From positions 1 to 36,845 of the IMG/VR virus record IMGVR_UViG_3300021170_000043: a stretch of 36,845 bases of DNA. One strand, given 5' to 3'. Numbering within the stretch: position 1 is the stretch's first letter; each line of letters begins with the position of its first letter. A program made the position numbers and the translations under genes. Below are positions 1-8,214 of this stretch, one piece after another. The stretch comes from a virus. The notes under the pieces were generated by a model. It ran no database searches. It was not told the DNA's origin and saw only the letters and a program-made list of their open reading frames with translations.

Positions 1-229
1 TGAGCGTGGTGCTTTGCTCCGAGGTGTCCTGCACGCTGGCCGCCGGCCCGTGGCGAGTCGTGAAGTCATTGGGCAGACGAATGCGAACGGTTGTGCCGAT
101 CTTCGCGCCAGTCTTCGCGAATTGATCGTCGTACTGCTGATCGATATGCTGAATGAATTCGTTTGAGTTCTTCCAGAGGCGTACTGCCTCGCGAGTGATC
201 TCGTTGATAGTGAGAATGGTATTGGCCAT
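1..229 (-). CDS. Major capsid (coat) protein, P22 gp5-like, 3' end outside window
   Basis: The ATG at 229 opens a frame that runs off the left edge (76 codons). It begins MANTILTINEITREAVR and continues with FIQHIDQQYDDQFAKTGAK and IGTTVRIRLP. This is the characteristic N-terminus of P22-like coat proteins (MANTxLTIxxITREA, then YDDxFAKxGAKIGxTxRIRxP), which form the icosahedral head shell. It is the last visible gene of the late operon and follows the scaffold candidate, as in P22-type head modules. The ribosome site is weak: the nearest purine run (GGGAG) is about 20 bases upstream. The family assignment is strong; the C-terminal fold is not visible here. Confidence 0.9.
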   Translation of the reverse strand, partial: MANTILTINEITREAVRLWKNSNEFIQHIDQQYDDQFAKTGAKIGTTVRIRLPNDFTTRHGPAASVQDTSEQSTTL

Positions 230-406
230 AGCCCGATGCGCAGAGCGCACTCCCTATTGGGTGACACAAGGGAGCGGGGGCAGTGTCCCACCACGTCGCT
301 CCGCGAATGCCAGGGGCCTGAGCCTAGCTGTTTGATGCAGGCAGGGCAAGGTTCGATGCAGGAACCCCGAAGTCTGCCTAGGCGTGCAGGCGCCTAGTCC
401 CAATTC
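230..406 (-). promoter_or_regulatory. Scaffold-coat intergenic leader with a perfect hairpin
   Basis: This is the longest spacer in the head module, where neighbouring genes otherwise overlap. It holds a perfect 7-bp inverted repeat at 378-397 (CTAGGCG, 6-base loop, CGCCTAG) just after the scaffold stop. No U-tract follows on the minus strand, so it is not a standard intrinsic terminator. A weak TTGCCC-N17-TAGGCT promoter-like match also lies here. The element may protect or process the coat message, which needs very high expression; that role is inference. Confidence 0.4.
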
Positions 407-1315
407 CTAGTGCCGAGTTTGATTGTATTCGCGCTCTTGCTTATTGCGAAGCGCGATGAAATCCTTCATTGGCATCGTTTCGAGATTCGGTTCAGCAGAC
501 CCACGGCCGCCAACGCGCGGCTGGATCGGCTTCGGCGCCTTGGAAACCTTCGGTCCTTCCTCCCCTGGAATCGGCCTCGCGTCGGCAAGCTCACTCGCAA
601 GTTTCTGCAGTGCAACGGCTTGCTTAATCATCGGAAGGGACAAGATTCGATCTGCTTCGGCGGCATTCTTGCCCAGGTGGTAGATGATCTCCGAAGCCTC
701 GCCAGTCTCCAATGCTGCCGCGAGGAACTCCGCGGGGACGACTGGCCCAGTGATCTTCTTCAGTCCGTCGATGGCCTCGTTGTAGTCCTCGTGCGCCGCA
801 CGGCCAGCAATCACTGCCTTGTCCACTTCGCTGTGGAAGAGGTTCTGCGCGGCAAGCCGATTCGCCTCCGCTTCGACCTCAGCCGCGGTAAAGGTGCGCG
901 GAGTGGGTTTCGCTGGGGGCGTCTCTCCGTCCTTCGGTGCCTCCGCGCCTAGCTTCTGCAACTCCGCAATGGTATCCTCGGCGAGCTTCGCCCTTGCATC
1001 GGCAGCGTCTTTGGCTCGCTTCAACTCCCACTTCTCAGCAGTTAAGGCGTTGATGCGAGCGGCAACAGGGTCGGACTTAACAGGGGGCTCGACTTCGCCG
1101 CCCTTCTCGTCTTTCTTCCCGAGAAGCTCTGTGATGGGCTTCAAGGCGCCCTTGGTCTCGTCTCCTACCTTGACCTCCGGCTCTGGCTGCGGAGTAGGCG
1201 TCGGGCCGGGCTCGGGGGTAGGAGTAGAAACTCCCCCAGGGCCGAGAGCTTCCTCGTCCTTATCTGCGGAGCAGAGGAAGGAGCGATCAAGGAAGTGGAG
1301 GTGTTTCAGGAACAT
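407..1315 (-). CDS. Putative scaffolding protein
   Basis: 302 aa. After a short N-terminal stretch there is a Pro/Thr/Glu-rich linker (residues about 30-50), then charged Ala/Glu/Lys-rich helical sequence (AKDAADARAKLAEDTIAEL) and a basic end (RNKQEREYNQTRH). Position directly upstream of the coat gene, high charge, predicted coiled helix and lack of Cys after the N-terminus fit a scaffold that templates procapsid assembly and leaves before packaging; P22 gp8 is also about 300 aa and binds coat through a basic C-terminus. The start at 1315 is coupled to the previous stop (TGAGATG). No catalytic motif was seen. Assignment rests on position and composition. Confidence 0.65.
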   Translation of the reverse strand: MFLKHLHFLDRSFLCSADKDEEALGPGGVSTPTPEPGPTPTPQPEPEVKVGDETKGALKPITELLGKKDEKGGEVEPPVKSDPVAARINALTAEKWELKRAKDAADARAKLAEDTIAELQKLGAEAPKDGETPPAKPTPRTFTAAEVEAEANRLAAQNLFHSEVDKAVIAGRAAHEDYNEAIDGLKKITGPVVPAEFLAAALETGEASEIIYHLGKNAAEADRILSLPMIKQAVALQKLASELADARPIPGEEGPKVSKAPKPIQPRVGGRGSAEPNLETMPMKDFIALRNKQEREYNQTRH

Positions 1316-1316
1316 C

Positions 1317-1667
1317 TCAGTGAAGCCTCAGTTGTGCGCGTTGCGCTCGGCGTTGGTGGCGATTGCGCCCAACGGTAAGGGCGTTGTCAGCCACGAGTGC
1401 ATCATAGATTTGCTCCTTCTGTTTCTCCGATACATTCGCGTTTCCGGGGCCTAACATTTGGGCTAACGTGGCCCGCGCCTGCGGGACTAGCTTCGGCCAG
1501 AGGAGTTCCAGGAACGCGATCTCGCAAGTGGTAGGAGTCAGTTCGGGGCAGACCTTCTTCCACTGCGCGTAGATGCGATTATCCTTCATGACTTGCTGGT
1601 AGACCTCTGCAGCCATTTCGATGGCTGTCGCGCGAATGAGCTTGTGAACGTGCATGACTTTGGTCAT
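1317..1667 (-). CDS. Conserved-looking head-module protein of unknown function
   Basis: 116 aa, largely alpha-helical in composition (ATAIEMAAEVYQQVMKDNR), with a basic tail (RNRHQRRAQRAQLRLH) that could bind nucleic acid or other virion proteins. The ATG at 1667 overlaps the preceding stop (AAATGACC), so translation is coupled to the ADP-ribosyltransferase-like gene, and the scaffold candidate starts two bases after its stop. The context suggests a minor virion or assembly role. No domain recognised. Confidence 0.75.
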   Translation of the reverse strand: MTKVMHVHKLIRATAIEMAAEVYQQVMKDNRIYAQWKKVCPELTPTTCEIAFLELLWPKLVPQARATLAQMLGPGNANVSEKQKEQIYDALVADNALTVGRNRHQRRAQRAQLRLH

Positions 1668-3508
1668 TTGGCGCCTCCGGCGGTGTCTCCAGGGAATGGG
1701 TTATGGTCAACGTCGCGAACTTCTTGCAGCTTTCCATTATGTGTAGCAGCATACGCTGCCGTTGCCCCTGCGAGCGGAATGCCAGCCTTTATGTTGGCTG
1801 AAGTGAACTTCCCTGGATCGAAGTCTGCCCACGGCAAGCGCGCGCCGTATACGTGGCCGGGGGAGGAAGGAGACTCGCGGAAGAGGATGTAGGAGTCGTG
1901 GCCTTTGTCTTCGACTACATTCTTGTATACAATAGAGTCGTAGCCTTTATTCTGCAAGTAACTTCGAAGATTCTGTGTTCGTTCTACTGTGTGCTCCATA
2001 TCTTTGGCGCTTAGACGCGAAGCCTTGTCTATGTCTTCTATTCCAGCAATTCCTTTCCACTGAGCTGCATTAACTTCATTTTGCGGCAAACCGTTCCTTA
2101 TAAGATTTCTTGCTAATTTGCCAGGAGACCACTCTCCTATGTCATCCAATCTAATAGGATTCTGGGCGACAATGGCAGCGGGATAGACCCTCGGCGCAGT
2201 GCTCCAATCCAGGGTACTTCCCTGAATTTCCTGCGCTGCTCGCGGCGAGCCGAAATGAACGCCGATTTCATCATCTGGCAGCTTGAATTGATCAAAGATT
2301 GTTGGCACGCGAGTGCCGTGGTGAAGAAATGCATTGTAGCCCTGCTCAGTCGCCTGCGCTTGCTTCTCTGCTGGTAGCTGCCAAGTTACCCCCCTAGGCA
2401 GCGTGTCAGTGTCAATCGGAATGTGCTCCGGCTCAGGATTCTTCACTCCACTGAGCTCGAAGATACTCATCCCAGGGTTACTCGCGAGCTTCGCGTCGAT
2501 GTCCTCGTCACTCAGACTCGGCTTCACAGGACCCTGTTGCCACTTTCCAGCTTTGATATTCCAATTAGTGTCATCTAGCCCCGGCATTCCTTTCTGCTTC
2601 GCCCAAGTAATGAGTTCATTGTCTCCAGTCATGTCAACTTGCTTCTTCGTTGCATGACCGTGAGCTTGCAGGAAGTCCTCTGCAACTTTAGCGGTGTTAT
2701 TGATCCAATCTTGGCTTCCAACTTGCGAGGAAGGTCCAACATAATCTGGATGATTAGCGATATTATGGAAATTCATAGCTGACAACTTGCCTTCACCAAT
2801 TGAGCCAACTTCCTTGCTCACGCCGTTTGGCATCTCGAGAAGGTAGCCATCGTCAGTCTTCGTCAGAGAGGCAATTTGCTTACCGTTTGCAACTACGAAG
2901 TGATCAGAAGGCTCAGCAGTTGGAATAGTGCCTATATCCTCAATATACAACTTATTGATCTTCGGAAGTGACTTCGCAAACTCCATTGCCGCTTCCGCGC
3001 CAGGATTTCCATAATGCGCAACGGGATTACTCGGGTCTAACTTCTCCCAACTAGACCCCTGTTTCGGCAAGTTCGCCGCGTGGTCCCAATCACCTCCAAG
3101 GGCATCTTTGATTGCACTCAGAATTTTCTCTGTATCGTCCTGCGGAATGCCCTTCAAGGCCCCTCGGAACGACTCCGCAGCGAGATCGGCGAGTTTCGGC
3201 GCAGCCTTCTTCGCTGCACCTCCTGCTGCCATCGCAATGCCGAGGCCCTTCCCGGCTCCCATAGGCCCCACAAGGCCCAGAGCCGTCGCCGCTGCGGCAC
3301 TTCGATCCTCGTCAGATATTTGATCTCCTAGCAGGCCCTGCGTGGCAGTGTTCGCGGCATCCGCGATGGGCTGCGCAAGTGCGCGGTAGCCCTCACCAAG
3401 CGCACCAACCGCAGGCCCCTGCCGGTAGCGAAGCAGGGCATTCGCCATCTCAGGCGTGATTTGGCTAGGAAGTGGGGAGTCCTGCGGGGCAGCGTTCAAT
3501 TCGTCCAT
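1664..3508 (-). CDS. Putative virion-associated ADP-ribosyltransferase-like protein
   Basis: 614 aa from the ATG at 3508, which overlaps the portal stop (TGATG); a longer frame reaching 3562 would lie inside portal. Two Ala/Gly-rich segments near each end (LGLVGPMGAGKGLGIAMAAG and AGIPLAGATAAYAA) resemble the membrane-active regions of ejected head proteins. In the C-terminal third, LHHGTR, GVHFGSPRAAQ and GYDSIVYKNVVE are spaced like the ADP-ribosyltransferase fold of polyvalent phage proteins, which transfers ADP-ribose from NAD to host targets. Position between portal and scaffold suggests packaging in the head and delivery at infection. The ART call is a motif-level reading; the target is unknown. 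Confidence 0.65.
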   Translation of the reverse strand: MDELNAAPQDSPLPSQITPEMANALLRYRQGPAVGALGEGYRALAQPIADAANTATQGLLGDQISDEDRSAAAATALGLVGPMGAGKGLGIAMAAGGAAKKAAPKLADLAAESFRGALKGIPQDDTEKILSAIKDALGGDWDHAANLPKQGSSWEKLDPSNPVAHYGNPGAEAAMEFAKSLPKINKLYIEDIGTIPTAEPSDHFVVANGKQIASLTKTDDGYLLEMPNGVSKEVGSIGEGKLSAMNFHNIANHPDYVGPSSQVGSQDWINNTAKVAEDFLQAHGHATKKQVDMTGDNELITWAKQKGMPGLDDTNWNIKAGKWQQGPVKPSLSDEDIDAKLASNPGMSIFELSGVKNPEPEHIPIDTDTLPRGVTWQLPAEKQAQATEQGYNAFLHHGTRVPTIFDQFKLPDDEIGVHFGSPRAAQEIQGSTLDWSTAPRVYPAAIVAQNPIRLDDIGEWSPGKLARNLIRNGLPQNEVNAAQWKGIAGIEDIDKASRLSAKDMEHTVERTQNLRSYLQNKGYDSIVYKNVVEDKGHDSYILFRESPSSPGHVYGARLPWADFDPGKFTSANIKAGIPLAGATAAYAATHNGKLQEVRDVDHNPFPGDTAGGAK

Positions 3509-5808
3509 CACGACACCAACGAGTACGCGCCCGGCGTCCGAGCATAATTCTTCACATACCAATGCCCATCAGCGCCACGACGAGCACCTGGAACCGGAGG
3601 GGCATCAGTGATCTTGCTCTGCGCACCAGTGGGAGTAGCACCATTGGCAGGACTACTTCCTATTGACTCCGCAAGATCACTCTCTGCTTCGCTTCCCAGG
3701 TGTGCATCGAGGGACTCTTGCATCGTCTGCGACACTAGAGCCTTGATCTCATTCGGATCAATCGCTTCGGCGGCGCGGGCCTTATCATCTAGGAACACTT
3801 TCAATCGCTCCGTGAATGCCTTGTAGGAGTCAATTACGTGCTTGCCGCTGCGATCGTGTCCCTTCAGTTTCTCCCTGCTAAGTTCCTCCATAGTCTTCTG
3901 CAGAAGTTGCATAGTCTGCTGCAATTGCTGTTGCGCTTGCATCTCACTCGGCGTTGGACCCTCGCCCAGGGCCTGCTTTGGCACCATGCGGCGAAGGCGA
4001 CTTGCCGCCTCATCGCTTAGGTCAAAGTCGCTGGATTTCAGCAGGAGGTCACCAATTATAGAAGTCAGCTGCGGAGCTTGAGTGAGAATGAGCGTAAGGG
4101 CATTGAAGGCTTCCTCCCTCTTCGTTCCCCAAGATGGGCCAATATCTGCCTCGACTTCGTACTGACCAACAGAGGGATTCAGTATGTGAGTCGCCGTCAC
4201 GCCGTCGTGCTGCATTCGCTTCGCGTAGACCTGCTGCGCCTGCGGGTCAATTTCGAGTTCGAAGTCAACTCCATCCTCCGCCATAATTCGCATGATTCTC
4301 TTCGTATCGTAGAGCTTTGGGATAAGGTCAAGAAGTATCTTACCCACCTGACGGATCGCGATAGCGAGATTGTCGATGAAATGGTATGTAGCTGTATCGC
4401 CCTGCCGCTGACGCTCGTTGATAGCTTTGCCAGAGCGTTCATTAGAACGTTCTCCCATCGAGTCTTGGTACTGGCCCGAGGCCATCATAAACTCGCCCTG
4501 TGCAATTTGCATTCCAGTAAGCGCAACCGGCGCTGCCACCGGCGGCTCAACACGCTCCGGAGCAGCAATTTTTTCCCCCGCATCGTTCAAGCCATTATAC
4601 GGCAGGACAGAATGGTTGACCTTATTAGCAGTTTCCCAATAGGTCTCATATCCCTCAATAGCCTCTGCAGGAGCCTTCCAGGGAGTCTTACCCTGCAACG
4701 CACCGTACTCGACAGCGGCCGAGCTCCAATAATTATAGATGCGCTGGGGATCGAGCAGGGCTCGCGTATGACCCTTCAAGTCCATGATGCCGTCGATGAC
4801 AGTCTCTTCGCCTATGACTGGCACAATCGGAATGTACTTCCCAGGCCAAGTCGCCTCATCAACTATCTTGTTCCCAACGATGAAGTACCACTCGATCGTA
4901 TCGGTGGTAGTCTCGCGGGACTTTGTCCGAGGATCACTTTTCACCTGTTCTAAGAGCTCTGGAGCTTTTTCCAAGACACTCTTCCGAAGGAAGATGGTCT
5001 GCCCGGACTTCTTATCGTTGTAAGCGAAGAGGGTGTCCTTCTTGCTCACTTTCCGGAAGTACTCGCAAGTCCTCACATGATCCTTGCTGATCCACCCAGC
5101 ATTATCGCTAACTGCATTCTGTGCAGCAGCCTCTTCCTTGTACTCTGGGTACTTGCTTTCGAAGTCCTCCTTTGCCATATCCTCGAATAGAAAGCACCTC
5201 GTCATGTCGCTTTTGTCTGCTTCCTTCGCATTCGAGTCCAGAACGACATTCAAGGGGTCATTCACTCGCACGATGATGGGCTCCTGGTCGAAGGAGTCCT
5301 CGTTCACGTAGCGCGTAATAACTCGCAAGTAGCCGATGCCGCCGTTCACTTGGAACGTGGAAGCGGTATCATAAGCCGCTGTGGCATTGCTGCGATACTC
5401 GATGTTTCGCATAATCGCATTGTACATCGAGGCGGACTCGAAAGTAGCCCCGTTGCCAGTCGCACGAATCTTAATTGCCGGCTTGTTCTTCTTCGAGTCA
5501 TTAACGATCATCAAGTTGTGTTGTCGGGTCTTGTTAATTGTCAGGCACGGCCGCTCGTCGATGTCCCGGTTCCGCCGGATGTCATTTGGCCACTGGTGGC
5601 CGTTGTAAGCATCTGCATTCGCGAACTTGATGTCCTCTAGGAAGTTCCGGCGAGCCTGATGCGCGTAGTCAATGTCAATTCGGAAGTCATCCTTCGCTTG
5701 CTTAAGGACCCGCTCGTGTCGTGTCGCATCGCCCTGGGCGTTATCATCCGTCTGCTCGACGAAGGAACCCGGCCGAGGATCTGGAATGGTCTGCGCACGC
5801 TCAGCCAT
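3508..5808 (-). CDS. Portal protein, P22-type
   Basis: 766 aa, in the usual range for P22-family portals (about 725 aa). The N-terminus has HQARRNFLEDIKFANADAYN, QWPNDIRRNRDIDERPCLTI and NKTRQHNLMIVNDSKKNKPA, typical of this family, followed by PDPRxxxD-like segments (VRVNDPLNVVLDSNAKEADK). The C-terminal region is Gln-rich helical (MQAQQQLQQTMQLLQKTMEE), as expected for the portal barrel. The dodecameric portal sits at one vertex and is the channel for DNA packaging and ejection. It starts just after the large terminase stop (5812) and its stop overlaps the next start. Confidence 0.93.
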   Translation of the reverse strand: MAERAQTIPDPRPGSFVEQTDDNAQGDATRHERVLKQAKDDFRIDIDYAHQARRNFLEDIKFANADAYNGHQWPNDIRRNRDIDERPCLTINKTRQHNLMIVNDSKKNKPAIKIRATGNGATFESASMYNAIMRNIEYRSNATAAYDTASTFQVNGGIGYLRVITRYVNEDSFDQEPIIVRVNDPLNVVLDSNAKEADKSDMTRCFLFEDMAKEDFESKYPEYKEEAAAQNAVSDNAGWISKDHVRTCEYFRKVSKKDTLFAYNDKKSGQTIFLRKSVLEKAPELLEQVKSDPRTKSRETTTDTIEWYFIVGNKIVDEATWPGKYIPIVPVIGEETVIDGIMDLKGHTRALLDPQRIYNYWSSAAVEYGALQGKTPWKAPAEAIEGYETYWETANKVNHSVLPYNGLNDAGEKIAAPERVEPPVAAPVALTGMQIAQGEFMMASGQYQDSMGERSNERSGKAINERQRQGDTATYHFIDNLAIAIRQVGKILLDLIPKLYDTKRIMRIMAEDGVDFELEIDPQAQQVYAKRMQHDGVTATHILNPSVGQYEVEADIGPSWGTKREEAFNALTLILTQAPQLTSIIGDLLLKSSDFDLSDEAASRLRRMVPKQALGEGPTPSEMQAQQQLQQTMQLLQKTMEELSREKLKGHDRSGKHVIDSYKAFTERLKVFLDDKARAAEAIDPNEIKALVSQTMQESLDAHLGSEAESDLAESIGSSPANGATPTGAQSKITDAPPVPGARRGADGHWYVKNYARTPGAYSLVS

Positions 5809-5811
5809 TGG

Positions 5812-7164
5812 CTAACCCCCTAGCCAACGCTGCGGGGAGCCAGGAGTTCGGTAGTTCGCGTACTCACCATATTCGCTATTCTTCTCAACGGTGGATTGAA
5901 TACCGAGCATTCCACGAAGTGACAACTTGGGCGCCCGCGAGGGCATCTTCGAGGCGACACCGAAGTACTCAAAGGCGCTCGCCGCATCGCTATTCTCGTC
6001 GTGAAGCGGAACCTGGGAGAATTGCTTCGTCTGCTGGTCTACCTCATAGCGATAATGTCGAAGACGCTGAATTCCCTCCGCGCACTTGTCTTGGTCGAAG
6101 TAGCACTGCGGGAAGACAGTCCTCGCGGCGTTGATTTTGTCCTTGATGCTCACGCGCGGGACGATGCGGACGGAAGTGAACTTCGCTCGCGCCTGCTCCT
6201 CAATTGTCATCTTGCTTCCGAGCTGCTTCGCCGTCGCATCGTGGGGAAGCCAAAGGGTTCCATACAAGTAATCGCGATCTTGCAAAACTTTCAAGTAATG
6301 ATCGATGTGCTTCAGTCTCGCCTCGTAGAAGTCAATAATTCGGTACTCGTAGCCCACTTGCTGGATGAACCAAATGCTTGTATGGTCGCTCCTGCCCAGG
6401 TCCCAGTAGGTATTAACTGGCTTCGAACGGTCGTAGATGACTTTGAGGATGCGGTTCTGGGTAGTGCATTCCCGAAGTTCATCCGCATAGACGCTGCCTT
6501 CAAGATTCTGCTTACATTTCCCCTCCCAAACGTGTAAGTAGGAGTCGTAATTACGCGCCTTCAAGAGATCACGCTCGGCCGGCAGCTCTGTCTCTGCGAA
6601 CCAAGGGTTATCCCTCCAATTGATGTTCACCAGTGCGCAGTTCGGCGGTGTGTGCAGGACGAATCGCTGATAGGTCGCGTCAGTTTCCAAGTCGGGGTTG
6701 AAGGTGACGATGATCTCGCTACCGGGCTTTCGAATAGTGGGGACGAGGACTTCCCACGAGGCCTCCGAGACGCTCTGCGCCTCTTCTACCCAACAGTACT
6801 CCACCCCTTCATAGCTCTTAATCTTCGCGCTGTTATGCCGGATACCCTCGAAGTTAAACTCCGTTCCGTTGCTGCCTCGAATCTGTGCTTGCTGAATATC
6901 ATACAAGTGCCCGAGCCCTAAAGACTCAATCTGCTGACTCAGCAACTTGTGAACCGAGTCCTTGATAGAGTTCTGCAACTCGCGGACGCAGAGGACCTGC
7001 ACAGGGCGCTTCGCACCTTCGAGGAGCAACCATCTAGCTACTCCCCATGACTTCGCGCCGCCTCGACCACCATAGAACACCTTGTAGCGATGGGGTTCGA
7101 AAAGCGGCTGGAGTTTCTCAGGAAACTTGGCAATTACTTCGGGAGCTGCGGTTTGGGCGAACAT
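5812..7164 (-). CDS. Terminase large subunit (ATPase/nuclease)
   Basis: 450 aa. Walker A is YGGRGGAKSW (residues 31-40) and Walker B is YCWVEEAQS (123-131), with the catalytic carboxylates EE. The RNase H-like nuclease half begins near WDLGRSD (254-260) and has a further acidic site at LPHDA. These match PBSX-type large terminases, which cut concatemers and pump DNA through the portal. The next gene is portal, as expected. The start at 7164 has no good Shine-Dalgarno site, and its first 31 bases overlap a small upstream gene, so translation may be coupled. The small subunit is not adjacent but about 5 kb away. Confidence 0.93.
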   Translation of the reverse strand: MFAQTAAPEVIAKFPEKLQPLFEPHRYKVFYGGRGGAKSWGVARWLLLEGAKRPVQVLCVRELQNSIKDSVHKLLSQQIESLGLGHLYDIQQAQIRGSNGTEFNFEGIRHNSAKIKSYEGVEYCWVEEAQSVSEASWEVLVPTIRKPGSEIIVTFNPDLETDATYQRFVLHTPPNCALVNINWRDNPWFAETELPAERDLLKARNYDSYLHVWEGKCKQNLEGSVYADELRECTTQNRILKVIYDRSKPVNTYWDLGRSDHTSIWFIQQVGYEYRIIDFYEARLKHIDHYLKVLQDRDYLYGTLWLPHDATAKQLGSKMTIEEQARAKFTSVRIVPRVSIKDKINAARTVFPQCYFDQDKCAEGIQRLRHYRYEVDQQTKQFSQVPLHDENSDAASAFEYFGVASKMPSRAPKLSLRGMLGIQSTVEKNSEYGEYANYRTPGSPQRWLGG

Positions 7165-7316
7165 CGGGATGGGGCCACTTCTGTAATTCCAATTGTGTGC
7201 GCGCGAGGCGCGCTACTCGGTGGCTCTTCTCCCCGTCGCCTCCGCTTGCGACGCCTTGCAATCGCATCAATCACGAGGCACTGAAACTTGTACTTCGTCC
7301 AGCGGACATGTTTCAC
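7134..7316 (-). CDS. Small basic protein overlapping the terminase start
   Basis: 60 aa from a GTG at 7316. The start MKHVRWTKYKFQCLVIDA looks folded and helical, followed by a run of arginines and lysines (ARRRKRRRRG). It fills the otherwise empty space between the 115-aa gene and the large terminase, and its 3' end overlaps the terminase start. The Arg/Lys cluster suggests nucleic acid binding. No strong ribosome site. Function unknown; moderately sure it is translated. Confidence 0.5.
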   Translation of the reverse strand: MKHVRWTKYKFQCLVIDAIARRRKRRRRGEEPPSSAPRAHTIGITEVAPSRCSPKPQLPK

Positions 7317-7325
7317 AGCAGGAAC

Positions 7326-7673
7326 TTAGGTAATCCCAAGGGCCTGCAAAAGCGTAGCATCGCCGGTGAATACCGGAGGGTTGGGGCCGCCAAGGGGCGA
7401 AGTGTTCACGACCAACGAGCCATCACGATTCAGGCTTGCGACGACTTGCACATTCGCAGTGGAATTGATAATATCCACGAGGTTCTGCGCAGAGTGAATA
7501 GCTGCCTCAAAGGGGATAGTAATGCCGTTGATGATGATCCGTGCGCCCCGCTGCGGCGTATTCAAGACTTCCGGTGCTTCGCCACTTGTGCTTCCGAGTG
7601 TGAATGTCGCGGGCTCCGGTGTCGGCCCCATTGCGCCCAGGGGCAGGAAGGAGATAGAGGTCTCACCTTTCAT
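7326..7673 (-). CDS. Flagellin-IN-like repeat protein, paralogue of its neighbour
   Basis: 115 aa. The second half has LVDIINSTANVQVVASLNRD, then LVVNTSPLG and GDATLLQALGIT. The pattern DII..IN...NV.AS.NRDG.L...T....P...G.AT.L.ALG.T is shared with the next gene (7722-8117), so the two are paralogues. It resembles the IN motif of flagellin and hook-associated proteins, a small beta-rich module; that likeness is by eye only. The N-terminus is Pro/Thr-rich. AGGAG lies 9 bases before the ATG. A role as virion decoration or tail protein is inference from position. Confidence 0.65.
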   Translation of the reverse strand: MKGETSISFLPLGAMGPTPEPATFTLGSTSGEAPEVLNTPQRGARIIINGITIPFEAAIHSAQNLVDIINSTANVQVVASLNRDGSLVVNTSPLGGPNPPVFTGDATLLQALGIT

Positions 7674-7721
7674 CGCAGCAGACTCCTAGTATGTACAGCT
7701 ACCGACTTATGTTTCCTGTAC

Positions 7722-8117
7722 TTAGCCGTTGTAGTTCCCGGCGGTGAGGCCGAGGGCCGCGAGGACTGTGGCATTGCCAGCGATCACAATCGGCACATTG
7801 GTAGGGGTAGAAAGGGAGATCTTTCCGTCCCTATTTACGCTCGCACTTACATTCGTGAGCCCATTGATCGCTGCAATGATGTCCTTGTTGCCCCAAGTCG
7901 TGAGATCAAGTGATCCCACACCGTTACTGCCCCCCGCGCCACTGATATTCACCCCTTGGATTGTCAAGGCACCAATGCAGCCGGCAGCAGCCGCGGGTGT
8001 TGGTGTACCCACTGCAAGGCTCGGCGGCGAGCCGGGGATTGGGTCCGCTGCCGGCGTCTGCGGGTTTGCAATGCAGGGGAAGTGATTCGAGCCAATGGAA
8101 GCAACGACAGTAGTCAT
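7722..8117 (-). CDS. Flagellin-IN-like repeat protein, paralogue of its neighbour
   Basis: 131 aa from the ATG at 8117, chosen because AGGGAG lies 8 bases upstream; a longer frame to 8315 would run into the fibre-like gene. A Pro/Ala-rich first half (PQTPAADPIPGSPPS) leads into TWGNKDIIAAINGLTNVSAS, VNRDGKISLSTPT and ATVLAALGLTAG. The last 60 residues repeat the module of the 7326-7673 gene. Probably a structural or decoration protein of the virion; the function is not known. Confidence 0.65.
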   Translation of the reverse strand: MTTVVASIGSNHFPCIANPQTPAADPIPGSPPSLAVGTPTPAAAAGCIGALTIQGVNISGAGGSNGVGSLDLTTWGNKDIIAAINGLTNVSASVNRDGKISLSTPTNVPIVIAGNATVLAALGLTAGNYNG

Positions 8118-8142
8118 GGAAGGAACTCCCTCGAAGAGGTGT

Positions 8143-8186
8143 GGTAGGACGAGCAAGCTCAGGAGGCCAAGTTCACTCGTCCTACC
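8143..8186 (-). promoter_or_regulatory. Perfect 11-bp hairpin between fibre-like and paralogue genes
   Basis: GGTAGGACGAG and CTCGTCCTACC form a perfect 11-bp stem around a 22-base loop, lying in the 97-base spacer between the fibre-like gene and the 131-aa gene. No U-tract follows on the minus strand. It could be a processing or stability element that sets different expression of the flanking genes. Confidence 0.5.
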
Positions 8187-8214
8187 GGACGCAGACTCCA
8201 ATCCGGCGAAGGCG

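Noticed and set aside
4078-4953. A long plus-strand ORF (291 aa) inside portal
   Set aside because: It is the antisense shadow of the P22-type portal, with no ribosome site and no recognisable domain.
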